Positions 13,001 to 26,300 of a stretch of 64,000 bases of DNA are shown here, in pieces (positions within the stretch are counted from its first letter, which is position 1; each line of letters opens with the position of its first letter). The notes beneath the pieces are model-generated. The model had not been told where the DNA came from, ran no database searches, and saw only the letters and a program-made list of their open reading frames with translations. Origin of the DNA: Omphiscola glabra (Eukaryota; Mollusca; Gastropoda; Lymnaeidae); contig OZ024807.1 of NCBI GenBank assembly GCA_964017045.1, forward strand, positions 14,020,941 to 14,084,940, given 5' to 3'. Made by a program: the position numbers and the translations under genes.

Positions 13001-14040
13001 GTTGAAACAAAGTACAAATTAAACATTATTTCGCATTTTTTTATTTTAATAGCTTAATAAATATTATTGTTTCTACTCCACGACAAGAACATTAATGATG
13101 TCATTTAGCACAAGTCTTGATTAGTTATTTTATTGTGCTTTTTTTAAAAAAGTTTCTTTTAAGAGTTCTTTTTCTTGACCATTAATAAATTAGCAACAAT
13201 ACGTGGATATGTTTTATTAATATTAATATGGTTGCTAAATATTTTTAAAACTTTTTTATATTTATGAAATTGAAATATTAGGCCTCCCTATCTAAAAGTG
13301 CTACGTTGCCTACATCAGTAATAGTCCAGCCAAAAAGATTTAATTTTTAATTTTTTTTAAAATAATTATCTTAACTTCTGAATCCAAGAATATATGTTAT
13401 TAATTTTATTGGCAAGAGCTTTTGTGCATTATAGTATAGTGAAAATTGAAAAGGGATTTTCTCTTATACTTGTAGTTAAAATCACTTAAAAACGGCAAAT
13501 ATTGGCATTGGATTGTTTACTATAACATTTACACGATAATAAAGAAAGTGGCAGTATCTAAATCATGTCTGCCACACAGCTGACTCATATTTCTATCTGT
13601 GACTATAGTCTATAATATCATTTAAAATTCAGACATTTCCTCGCAATGTAATGGGGTGTATATAATAAAAATAATAATATTAGTCCCCCCCCCCCCACAC
13701 ACACACACACAAAATAGCGTTAAATCGTTTAAAATTCTGATATTGAAGTAGGAAATACAGTATTTTAAATGTATAATTTCAAAGTCTGATATCGCTTAGA
13801 CGCTAAAACGCAAAACTTTGATCAATTAAAATGTACCGCCACACTAAACTAAGTTGTATACCAAATTACAGCTTTCTTGGATTAGGGGAACGAGATAAAT
13901 TTTGGCTTAAAGATTTTAATTTCTGATGTTTCCGATGCATAGGCCTAATCTCAAGTTGAATATTTTTTTTAAACTAAGAATTATCGCAGCACTTTTATTA
14001 TAAAAGTTTTGAACTGCTATAAAGCTTTAAAAAAGATTAA
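13001..14040. other. PEX19 upstream region, no gene recognised
   Basis: AT-rich sequence upstream of the PEX19 start. It should contain the promoter, but no TATA or CCAAT element is convincing. A C10 tract followed by an (AC)n tract lies at about 13685-13710. Confidence 0.3.
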
Positions 14041-14044
14041 TTAG

Positions 14045-14175
14045 ACACAAACAGTCTGTGTCAATATAACAATATGTTAAGCTTTAATAAATTTACATTC
14101 ATTATACATAAGCAAACGTTTCGGCACATGCCTTCATCAGCACATCAACAAGACATTATAAATAAGTATAAATCA
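14045..14175 (-). mobile_element. Penelope-like fragment with hammerhead-ribozyme-like core
   Basis: The minus strand reads CTGATGAAGGCATGTGCC then GAAACG (14140-14117), which matches the hammerhead core CUGAUGA-stem II-GAAA with a GGC/GCC stem and AUGU loop. Downstream it shares TTAAAGCTTAACATATT and TTTGTGTCT with the copy at 46301. Hammerheads of this kind are known in Penelope-like elements. Stem III and the cleavage triplet were not resolved. Confidence 0.45.
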
Positions 14176-14573
14176 AATTTACATAATATATATGGAGAAA
14201 GAGATATAACCTACCTAAAAAGTGAGAAAAAATAGGAGTGGGCGAAAAAAAGCCAGACAGAAACAAAGTAAAGATGAAGAATGGAAAGGATTTTTAGATG
14301 ATTTATTAACATTCTTCATTTTAATTTATTATTTTTGTAATGTTTTGATATTTATTTTAGATTTAAATATTCTGCAATCTATGAGTGGCCTTTACGAATT
14401 TCTGTGCTTCGGTCACTGAAATATTACATTCTGTTTTTGGGACTGAGCTATTACTCGTGCATGGTCCCGGCAAACACTTTATAAGCATGCCGCATCTGCT
14501 TAGCAACGCCGTAAATCAGACTTTCTTCTTCGTGTAGGCTATGTCTGGGGTTGTCCATGACCCATGAGGATGT

Positions 14574-14670
14574 AAGGGGGCGTCCATTAAATACGTCTAC
14601 AAAATAGAGGGGGGGGTGGAAATGTTTGACAGTTGTTGACAAGGGGGAGGGGGTTAGATTAGTTGACGTC
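14574..14670. mobile_element. partial G-run MITE end
   Basis: GGGGGCGTCCATTAAATACGTC is followed by a G run and TTTGACAGTTGTTGACAA, then GGGGGAGGGGG. The same core recurs at 15649-15727. Confidence 0.5.
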
Positions 14671-15175
14671 AACAATCATGTCTTTTTCCTATTAAAATTT
14701 TAATCTTAAAAATTGATTGGTTCTTACGTTATTTTTGAACAATTATTTAATGAGTGCCAATATTCATATATTTTTAGGCTTTTAGCAATATACGAGTTAT
14801 TTAATGTGTGTCTGTCTATGCACTCCAGATGGCTGGTCAGAATGTTATCACACTTTGTTAGTGCAAGAGAAGTCAAAAGTTGGCATCTCTTCACTTGTCA
14901 TTTTTCTCTCCGCTCTCTAGAATGATTAATTAACACAACATTGTACACTATTAGTGTTCAATAACAAAAAAAAAACACACAAAAAAACACCAACACTCAT
15001 CGGTGTTCAGTAACAACTATACCAACTCAGAGACAGGGCTTATGGCAACTATTGCTCACACAGACAATGCTTCTATTATAAGTGCTGAATGGTTAGATAA
15101 GGATGATGTTGACTTGTCTGGTATCAGTTCTGCAAGATGAAAAATGATAAATCAGCTACTATAGACTATGCCCAT

Positions 15176-15308
15176 CAGGGGCATCATTTCAGGGTTTTTT
15201 CAGGGGGGGGGGGGGGCAAACTTGGTCAGCTTGTTAAGTTGTTTTTTACTGGAGGCGCCACAGTACAAATAGGCAAATGCCTTTTGCCCTACCCAAATGA
15301 TGTCCCTG
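15176..15308. mobile_element. hAT-like MITE (133 bp) with 8-bp target duplication
   Basis: Terminal repeats CAGGGGCATCATTT and (reversed) CAGGGACATCATTT; flanking ATGCCCAT on both sides (15168-15175 and 15309-15316). The interior has a G run of about 15 and the phrase ACTGGAGGCGCCACA shared with the element at 40015. Confidence 0.75.
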
Positions 15309-15648
15309 ATGCCCATTGTTATGATAGAGCAACACCTGTCTATTCCATGGGAAGATGATAGCGGCTAGAAACTATACTATAATTGTCAGCTATACTGACA
15401 ATAATCATATTTACACTTCCACAAACAATGATATTTAGTCTTAGTCTTTATCAACCTTTTAATTGATTATAAAATTTAAGTGTAAACACTTTTTAACTTG
15501 ATTAACAAGCTAAAGATGTTATAACATTTTTTGCCTACAATTTTGTGTTATTAAAAATACATCAGCACAAAGTAAAACGTATGTATAAATTTATTTATAC
15601 TCCATTTTTTTTGGGCGGTGTGGTTTAAGATGTTGACATAATTAAATA

Positions 15649-15727
15649 AAGGGGGGGGGGGGGGTCATCAAAAGTTTGACAGTTGTTGACAATGGGGGGA
15701 GGGGGTAAAAAATTAATGGAGGACCTC
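15649..15727. mobile_element. partial G-run MITE end, same family as 14574
   Basis: A G14 run, then TCATCAAAAGTTTGACAGTTG, TTGACAATGGGGGGAGGGGG and TTAATGGAGGACC. It shares the TTTGACAGTTGTTGACAA core with 14574-14670. Confidence 0.5.
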
Positions 15728-16969
15728 TATGTGTTGAAGTAACTTCGAGTATTCTGTTACTAAAAAAATAATATATTATCACCCAGTTACTCTTTATTAC
15801 TTCGGTAGCATCATCATCAGCAAAGCAGTTGTAATAATCTTGCCACGTGAAATTGGGTTGTGTTTTCAACTAATAGCAATATTAGACACAATAAACTAAA
15901 AGTAAATAATTATTCTGCTAATTCTTTAGATATTCCACCGGTATCTATTTTCCCCCAGAGCATGTGATTAGAACTGCTCCACCCATGTTCCCATAATTCA
16001 TTGAACCTGCACGCTAGATTGACTGCAGAACACAATAACAAACTGGATCACATGACAAAAATTGACAAAAAAAGATTTTATTTGGTTACAACTACCAAAG
16101 TTATTTCACATTATTATTGTTGTATACATTACATTGATTTTAATTCCATTCAAGTTAAATGTTCCTTTAATGTCACAAGGAAGAGATTCTGTGATGACAG
16201 GGTCATTTTATTAGAGAACAGAAACCAGGTGAGGGAACTAACTTCACTCATTGCAGTCATTGTTCCAAAGGATTCACATACCAATACTACCTAATTTAAA
16301 TCAATACAATTTGGTGCATACAGTCATTTTTGCATCCTGGCTGTATTGGCTTTCCAGTAGAGCCGCTGGTTCATTTAAATTTAAAGCATGGATGACAAAA
16401 GAATTAAATGCATGATCACAAGCACACATTTGCTTTACATTATTGGTTGACATGTGCATATACGTTAAATATCAAATATTTTGACATTAAAAAAAATAAA
16501 GTTAATAAGTTAGCGTAACAATTTACTTTTTTTAAAACTAAATTTTATGCATTGATATAATATATAAAGTTTGCCACTGCAATCATTTATTAATTCCGCC
16601 AAGACAGAAATGAAGGGGCCCGCTTTAAAGAACCCAAGCTTATTTAAAAAGTACAGTATTTACTCCAAAGGTTAATAAATAGTCCTTGTAATTTTTCCAT
16701 ATTTTTTACAAGCCTAGACATACCTTGATCCACTTACTCCATAAGAAAAGTTTTTTTGTTTTTGTTACTATTATTGAAATGCTGGAGTGTAACAAATTGA
16801 CTATTCTTCATTTTTTTAATCTTCATAAGAGTTTGTTTTCTTCGGCCTTAAAATTGAAAATTTCAGGATTTTAACAAATTAAACTACATTTTTTTAAAAC
16901 AATATATTTTGTGTACTGGCAGTTCTAGAAAGTTGGCAGACAAGTGACAAAATAGCACTGTTGCACATG

Positions 16970-19900
16970 CCATTGTAAAACAGACTTTATTATATTATAT
17001 TTACAACAAAAAATTTCACAGCACAGCTTAAAAATTAACCATGGTATATCAATGGTAGCTTAATTGACAATATGCTACAAGTTATGGGAGAGGAAACTCC
17101 TTGAAGATCACAATACATAATAGGTGGCATGGGGAAGAATTTGTGGGGAAGAACTCACTGATAATAAAGCTTATTCTTGCTTCCCTAGTTGCAGTGTGGT
17201 TGACACCAGTAACATTTGAACAATATGAGGGTTAACCTAATGATTTAAAATTAGATGCACAAAGTTTTTCCTATAAATCCTTTAGATTTATATGCATTTT
17301 AAAAAAATATTAATATACTAATGCCCCACCCACTTTTACACCGCAGATTTATTTCACCAACTATTTGAGAAAAACAAAAGAAAATATGATGCACTTAATG
17401 CACTTTCAATATATCTCAAATCATGCAGTTATCAGGTCGCGCAGTTATCGGGAATTCAATTATGTGAAATCAGTGGCATCATATTTCCTTCACCTTCCCT
17501 TAGAAAACTGACTTTTGGGTGGGTCAGGGTTGGGGGAGTGGCTGAGAATTTAAATGTATGTGTTGTCATCGGCAAACCTGTCTATGCGCCAAGTTTAAGC
17601 TTGATAAGTTGACAGCAAGTGGGTCAATTAGCCGTCCAAAGATTTTGCCAGCCAGAAACACATAAACAAATACAAAGTTGATACAAAGGATTTTTTAAAA
17701 AATGAATAGTACTTTGGAAACAAGGAGGGGTTGGAAGGTGATGAGAAATCATTTTATATAAAGCCTGTGGTAGAGCTCATATCTCACTGCATTATGTAAT
17801 CACATTATGAATACTCTTTGATAATATTAAGAATCTAACAATAATACCTATTTTAAACAGTCAGTCTGAAACTGTGAGCATAGAACATTGGCCCTTGCAA
17901 GCTTTCTTATAATAAATGTAAGCTCATTTGATCTCAGAAAAAATATGAAAGATAAGACTGATCTACAGGATAGCTGCCTTTTGATAAATAAATTGCCTAT
18001 TAAAAAACATTAAAAAAATTAATCAGAAGAACATTTAAACGAATAATATTACATTGTATAAATAACAAATAATGTATGAAGCTATTACATGTTGTTGCCT
18101 CCTGGGAACCATATTTTTAAAATGTTTGCATGAAATATCTGTAACTGTAAGGATTCACAGTGTTAAAAAAAAAGAAAAAGAAGAAAAAATTAATAATCTA
18201 CAATCCCATAAACCTGAACAGAAAAGAAATAGCTTACAATATACTGGTCTTATTTAAAATTAGCAAGCCATTTACCCATGCATTTATGGATGCAAATATT
18301 TGATTGTGGTTGGACAGTAATAAAGTTTACCAGTAAGTTAATTATTAAAGATACAATTTGTGTATGTAAACCATATAGGCATGGGGTGGAAATGTCTAAG
18401 TGTTAATTTTGTTCTTTAGAGCCTTAGTAAATTGTTTACACATAAATAAGTTATAAAATTATTGAAGGAGACTCAGCACAGTTTGATTTGGGGAAAAAAA
18501 GTGCAAGGAATTAGAAAGCCAGTACACACAAAAAAAATGCTATGGTGCTAGAACTTAATGAAAGGGTGGTTGTCGAATCATGCACAGCTGGCTCATTTTT
18601 TCCTGTTGCAGACGTGTATGCTTTTTAAAAAAAAAATAATTATACTAATGTTGCTCAATACTGAAGCACCGAACGTGGCAATAGATGGTTTAAACCTTAC
18701 AAAATTTATCTTGATTATTATATGGACTGAAATGATATATTTTTTTAATTCTACACTAAACCTCTAGTTTGATGTAATTTCTTTTTAACTTCATTTGAAA
18801 ATAGACCAATGGAGCAAAATGGAAGTTCTACCAAAAATTTTAATTGAATTCAATGATCACACATTATTTTAAATTGTGGAACATTCATTATAAAATTATT
18901 GGCTTTAGTACAAAAGAAATTATTTTTTAACATATCCAGGGCAATCTAGTCAGTTTAATTGCCTGGATGCTAATATTTTACATAAATCTTTAGAAATTCT
19001 TACAGAAATTTCATCTATACTCAATCTCAACACACTACCATTCACAGATGTACGGTACAGCAAATATACATCAGCAAAAAAGATATTCTCATGTTACTTT
19101 AAATAAATAGAAACACTAATCCCTTTACTCAAGTCATGGGGGGGGGGGAAGCTTATTTCGACACTAAAGCCAAGTTATGAAACCCATAAAATGCTCATAG
19201 AATTTCCGGCTCTGAATCGGACCGACGACCTCTCGGCTGTTCATCCGAAACACATTAGCCTCTCAGCTAACAAAGGGCATATAAACAAGAGTAGAAGATT
19301 ATTTGAAATTACTTCTCTTAAAGAAAGATGACAGAAATGCTAATACTCTTGATGTAAATAAAATTGTACATGTAAACAAATGCATGATTGCCTTGGTTAG
19401 ATAAAACCAGCAGGAAAGTCATCTTCATCTGCAGTGAGTTCTTACTAATCTTACATCTTTAAAATAAAATGTTCAAAAGCCAAGATCATAATCATTTACA
19501 ATTGAATGTGAACAAATAATATATACAAACTTAATATACACAATAAATGCATGGGGGTGAGTAGAAATCTGCAACAGCCTCTAGCTCAGTAATATGTTTC
19601 ATGTAAATGCTTACAGTACAGAGGTAGCACAACACACATGAAAAGAATATTCATAATGAAGGTGCAGCATAATTTATTCATTTAAGGGAGGGATGCAAAA
19701 GTTAAAAATTGACTTATTTTGTTTTCCAAATAATAAGCTTCTACACAATAGGTTTCTGGTTATGAAAAGATGATAGGTCAAGCACCAAAATAAAGAGTTT
19801 AATTAATTTTGAAGTTATTAAATAAGATGAGTACAGAAAGGTTGCACCAATAAACAAATTGATCAATTACCAAGTAATCTGCCTCTGATAAATCACAGTT

Positions 19901-22900
19901 TTCAAGTTACTATTTGATTGGGTAACAGGGAGTAAGAGAAACCATTATCATAAAAGCCAGGTAAAGAAACAGATGCTAGAGCCTTCTGATTCCAGGACTT
20001 TTGAGCCTTGCGCCTCAACCGGGGAAACTAGCATCTGATGGACACCTCAGAAACAGGAATACCCCAATTGGCAAACTTATACTGAATGAAATACAGATGT
20101 GACTAGAAGTTTTTCATTGATAGGTGCTTCCCACACGTCACCAGCTGACATCATCTGAAGCTTCAACACAATAGTTGATGTGCAAAGAAGATCAGAGAAC
20201 TGGCCACCATACACATGCATTAATGAGTAATCATAATTTTCTTATTGGAATATTTTTAGGAGAAAAGAATTTGTATCCAGGACTAATGAAGAAATATTTA
20301 AATATATATATATATTTTAATTTTTTTCATTTTCCAAAAACAAGTAGCCACTTAATTAAAATGGTCCTTGGAGATTTGCTGATGCCCTGATCCCATATCT
20401 GTTTTGCAGGTGGTAAATTAGTTTCCTTAATATTAATATCCTTGTTACAAACATGAGTAAAGGGGCTTAATACATTAATTTAAATTTAAACTCTTGACTC
20501 ACACCCACCCCACACCCCCATAAAAAAATTAAACATCTGGATTATTCCAATGCACTGTAGAATCAGTGCATGATGCCTAAACGATTGAAAAGCACATACA
20601 AATTTTGTATCCTATAAATATTGTTAATTGAGCATGTGGTAAAAAGGAGAATCATGTCAGATATTACTACAGTGCCTTTGAGATTTAGAACAGCAAGGAA
20701 ATAACCAAGCAAAAACATCAAACAAGTTGATTATATCAATTCAAGCTTTTAATTAAGGCTTGACAGTTCAGGAAAAAAGTCAAAGGTTATTTGGTGTCTA
20801 CCTTGTTTTTGTACAAAATACTGATGACTTGGCAGAAAGAAAAGAAATTTACAGTAAGGGGGCAAATGTATCAAAGCATATATCTAAATTTCAGTGGGCC
20901 CATTTTACCGTAAAAAAATAAAAATAAAGATACACTTAAGTTGGCTAAATGGTAGATCATCAATTATTTAATATGTGCAACCTTAACATGCTACTGTAAT
21001 TTCTTATTTAGTCATTTTAGTTTTTTTTTATTAAGTTACAATAATTAGGCCACCTTCCTAAATATTAATCCTATGTGTGTGTGTATATATAAATATATAT
21101 AATCATTTCAGTGACAAATGAAAAGTCCAAGTTTCACTTTAAAATTAATGGTAAAATGAAAATATAAATGTATAACGAAGGAGTTACAATGGAAAATATT
21201 GCATTTATAAAATAACATGCAAGTAAAAATTTAAACCACCAACGTAAACTTAAATGCTAAAAATCTTTGTCTTTTTTTAAATAATCTATGGTCGATAATA
21301 AAAATGCTCTAAGATGATGAATAAAACTGACACAAAAGTAAGTCACTTGGCTTCAGCCATCAACTGTGGTTTAATCATATTGCAGGCATGCTCATGCCTT
21401 AAATAAGTTCAGAAAGCTATTGCTCTCTTAATGTAGATGATAATGTTTGTCTATAGTTTGTATGAACAGGTTCATTCCAGAGATTAGATTGATGCTGAAG
21501 ATTAAGTTAGCAGAGTAGACAGGATAATTATAGTTATTGGTAATGTGAAGCTTTAGAATAATATATTATGAAAAAGAAACTTGCAACCCATTAGGGAAAA
21601 GTTTTTTATACATTAAAGAAAACCACTAGCTTTATATCAGCCGCAATCAAGGGAATCATTATAACTATGCCTTTATGACTAATTCCAATTTAATCTTTAC
21701 CAGCGTTAAGATGCAGCAAACAAGTGAATAAATAAAAATTGACAACATATACATTAATTAAAAATAACTGCATTAAAATTAATATATCCATCTTTACAAT
21801 AGTGAATAATTTAATAACATGCTGAAATAAAATAATTTTGCAATATGTGAATGTTTTTACAAGTGACAATTGTTTTAAAAATGTTGCATTGTTTTTGACA
21901 TGTCATAAAAGAGTTTTCGGCCTCTCTGGACCAATAAGTTAAACAAAAACAACAGACAATGGAAATGTGAAAGACAGCATTAATTGTCTCATAAACATAA
22001 TAATACATTCTCAGAGTAATCTAGATTGCAACTCTTTGCAATTTAACGTCAAAGGTTTTAAAGAACTAAGTTCCTGTGGTTTTTAAGCGGTTATATTTTA
22101 AAAAAGACATGATCTTTATTTATTAAAAGATAGCCTAACATCCACATGTCTAACAACCTTGAGCACTGAAGAAAAATCAAGAATATGTTAATATAGTTTA
22201 AACAAAGGCAATGGAGGAACTCACACAAAATGTAATGCTCAATAAAATCCAAGAATGCACTGTGTGCTTGTAATTGCTATCTTGAATTATATCTAGTTTA
22301 AACTGTTGGGATTATATTAAACAAACAACAACAAAAAAAGCACCTCTATTTACTAGTTTCACATTTACAAAAAAAAAAAAAAATGCAATTATTTTATTTA
22401 TGAATTGTTCACATAAATGTAGACTAGTTTTCCCTTTCCATTAACTAGATGACAGTGAATAATCACCAAAATCTTCGCATTCATTAAAATTTACTTTATA
22501 TGTTGTAGCAGACATAAACTTATAATAGTATAATACTAAAACTATTATTATTAGCCTAAATATCTCATTACCTTGCATGATTCTGATTTGAGCCGGAGGA
22601 AATATTTTTTGGCCCATATTAAGAATAAGTCATCAAATAATATAGTATAAAAGACTCCTTGTTTCTCTTTACCATTAAGAGAAATTCTCAGTTCATGAGC
22701 CAGCATCACTGGTCTGATCACGCTCCAAATCATGTGATTTATTTCTACAGTATCCACTATAAGTAGTCATCGTCGTTCAAATACAGTCATAACAAACCAC
22801 CAGTAATTTGAAATTGTAAATCAGATTGTAAAAAAATGTTTCTGCAATAATTATAAATGAAAGTTGTATCGGTGCATCAGATATGGTGAGCTGAAATGAA

Positions 22901-23332
22901 ATTTTTACACAGAGGAGTGATGACAGATAAGTCAACATTGTCTTTAAATTGGGGTATCACATTAGAAATAAATAGGTTAAATAAGTGATGAAGTTTGTTT
23001 TGATAAATACATTGCCTACACGCCTTGTTAACCCCTTAATCATTTCACTGTTCAAACACCAAATATTAAGCAATTAAAATTAAATGCTTTTCTGAGAAGA
23101 TTGTTTTGCCTACACACCTGCTAAAAATGTGCAATATTCTTGCTGTTCACAATAAAAGCAATAAATGCTTTTCTTTCTTTTGATCCTCGATTGTTTGCTA
23201 CTTTGTTTGAGCAGCAATATGGCAAGTGTAGACAAATGTTAACAAAGCTTGCTTATTATAGGCCGCCAAAAAAACTTTTGCACTAGCAGCCAATTTAGCA
23301 CCTTGTTCACAAAGAACACCAGAATGCATTAT
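16970..23332 (-). other. probable long 3' UTR of BBX
   Basis: Downstream of the BBX stop there are 6.3 kb without coding ORFs on either strand and with fewer transposon ends than the flanks. A minus-strand AATAAA lies at 16991-16986, followed by CTGTTTTACAATGGCATGTG, which would suit a poly(A) site. Other AATAAA motifs lie between, so a shorter UTR is possible. It contains a tRNA-derived SINE at about 19110-19275. The assignment as UTR is inference. Confidence 0.4.
19110..19275 (-). mobile_element. tRNA-derived SINE-like sequence
   Basis: On the minus strand TTAGCTGAGAGGCTAA matches the pol III A box and GGTCCGATTC resembles the B box some 35 bases later, followed by a non-tRNA body and a C run. 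It lies in the presumed BBX 3' UTR, same strand as BBX. It is too degenerate to be a working tRNA gene. Confidence 0.45.
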
Positions 23333-26300
23333 TTATGACTGAACCACAGCAACTGAGGGCGACTCTGGCAGATGTGAGCCAATCATGTGTGGAGATCCTG
23401 ACTCTATGACAGCATTGGAGCCAATCACAGAATAGCTTACAATTTCATTTAAATTTGAAGGAGCAGAGGTAGTCTTTGAAATCACAGAAGTTGCAGGGGT
23501 CACTGAAAACAGAGAAGATGAAGTGGAGAAGCCATTACCAGAGGATGGGGGTGATGTTACACAGGAATCAGATGTTGTGGGAGTTGAACAGGTAGTGCCA
23601 TGACATACAAAGGCACAACTTGTGTGCACTGAAGGATTATCACTAGAAGAAATTAAGGTCACAGGATCACTAGAAGTTTTGGACAAGTGTTGGGTTGATG
23701 GTGAACTCTGCTTAATTTGAGAAAACGAAGAAGAATGTTCAAAAATTTGTTGAGCTGTTAATATCACTTGTGTGCAACTGGATGTAGAAGCTGGGCAGAC
23801 CATAGTGCTGTCAGCAGATGTCATATCTTGCTGCAATATAGTTCTGACAGTGCCTGGTGTAGAATTGGTTCCTGGAAGCTGCAGTTTTGATTCTGAGCAC
23901 TTCAGCACTGAAAGTGCCACTTCCGAATTACTAGGTGTGGCTGTTTTTGACATCAATGTCTGTATCAGGCCCATATGGGTTCCTAAAGCTGATATGAGTT
24001 CACTTTTGAATGGCTGTTTAGTGCAAAATGCTCCAGAGGTAGGCTCAACACCAGAGGATGAAGTATTTTTTATACCAGAGCCCTGGGTCTGTTCAGTTAC
24101 TCCAGCTGAGGAACTAGCCATCTGATTAGAAAGATTTGTGACAGGAAATGTGTTTTGGCCATCAAGGCTAGGACTCTTCAAAGATGCTAACTGGAAGATG
24201 TGATTGTTTGTTTTATCTTGAGACTTAGATAATGTCTGAAGTTTCTCATGGCACCTAACTTCACTGGTACACTGAAGTGTAGTGACCAAAGTGGTTTTTG
24301 AGAATGGGACACGAGATGATCCTCCAGCATTTATGTCAACATCTGGCCTCATCAACTCCATGTGTTTCTTATCTTGCTGAACAGATTCATTTTTTTGCTT
24401 AGATCTGGATGTGTTTCCCCGTCTGACTTTGCCCACAGCAGGAGAAGAATTGGGCTCTTTTATCTTAACAGTTTTGTCTTTTTTGTTTACAGAAGCATCC
24501 AAGTTCCTGAGAATCTGAAGAGCTTTCAAATTGTTCTGCTTGGGGGGAGTTAATTTAAAATGATTTTGCATAGGGTCAGATTTGGAAAGTTTCCTTATTT
24601 CAGCAGGAATGGGCTTAAAACTTGATATTAAAGCCTGCGTATCATTGGAGTTAGTTGTCTCAGTGAGATTAGAGAATTTGGCTGTATTTAACACAGGTGA
24701 TGATTTGGCCACCAAAGGACAAGATAATTCTGTACTTCCCTGATTCACCAGTCTTGTGGTGTTAGATCTACCAATATTCCACAATGATGAAAATGAAGTT
24801 GGCGAGCTCCTATTCAGAGACAGTGCATTTTTAATGGCTGGGTCAGCAGTGAAATGTTGCTTGAACGAAGACAAAACGAGCAGAGCAGATGTAGCCACAG
24901 CAGTATCCCCTGATGCTGCCTCTGCAAAAGTTGGAGCCAGTAACGGTAACTGATTAGGTCCAAAACAATGAGGTTTAGTTAGAGATTCTGTGTGATGTGA
25001 CACAATCTCTGATTTTGTTCCCTGTTGATCATGTATTCTAATTGTACGTTGTTTTGATTCAAGTGACTGAGTTTTACTAGAAACTTCTTCTTCACAGAGA
25101 ATGGCTGACTCATCTCCTTTATCAGCATCAGGGAACTTAGCTTTCACTGGTAAGTAGTCGCTTTTGTCTGTATCTGAAGACATGACAACTGATTCACCAA
25201 CAACAGCTTTCTTCGTTTCCGTTTTTTGGATGGACTGTTCTTGCCTGTAGGCAGCTATTATTATGAAAAGAAAAATATAAAGCATATTAGACGAATATCA
25301 AATTAAATTAACTTATGTACAATAATCAAAGTTAAAGTTGATCAATTAAAATAGTACTGTAATATTACTTACATCAGATCTTGTCAACAGTTTTTTTTAT
25401 TAGTATGCTCCATAAAAATCTAAAGAATTTATTTGTGAACCACACAGATGACTTTCTATACACAACTGTCTATCCACAAGTTTATTACAAAATTAAAAAC
25501 TTTTTCTACGCACACATATAAAATTTATGATAAATAAGACAATACACAAAATTTAAAAAAACAACACACTTTTCCAAAAATATATTAAAAAGTATTAAAC
25601 TCCCAAAACTTTAGGAGTTGTTCCCTCATATGACTTTAAGTTGTGGGGCCTCCATTCAAACTACTTACGTTCAGCTTGCATTGAAATCCTCGTGATGCAG
25701 TAATTACGTGCCTTTCGCTTACGACTTCCTGTCAATGGCTCCAAGGGGCGGTTTTCTTTAGGAATGGGGATATGAGGAGCTGGACACCCAGAATCTGTTG
25801 AAAGAAAAAGCTTGAATTAAACTTGGGAAAACACCTTAAAGTTCTACAGCAGCTGGGAATCCAAGCATGAAAAAGAAAAGCATTAGTTAGGTGGTCCATG
25901 GGTCAAAATTTTTTTTTCTACATTTCTTAAATTAAAATATTTTTTTAGTACATACTAAATATACACCACTAGAAAGACAAAAAAACATAGTGGTTTATTA
26001 AAAAAAATTTTTTTTTGACTTTTATTGCAAAAAATATATAATTTTATACCAATATTGACAGTTGCGCAAAATGTATCAACACCAAATGGTTTCTCAATAT
26101 CATAATGAAACTTTGCACACTCATTAAGAATAAAATTGTTAAAAAAATGACACCCAGCTTACTGCGTTACAATTATTGGAGCATCTACAAATGACATATA
26201 TGGGGGGTCACATAAAACTTTGGCAAATTTCTGGGGGTAGCATATGTAAAAAAATAATTAAAAACCTTCTGTTGAACAGATCTAAAAGAAGAAGGTGTCA

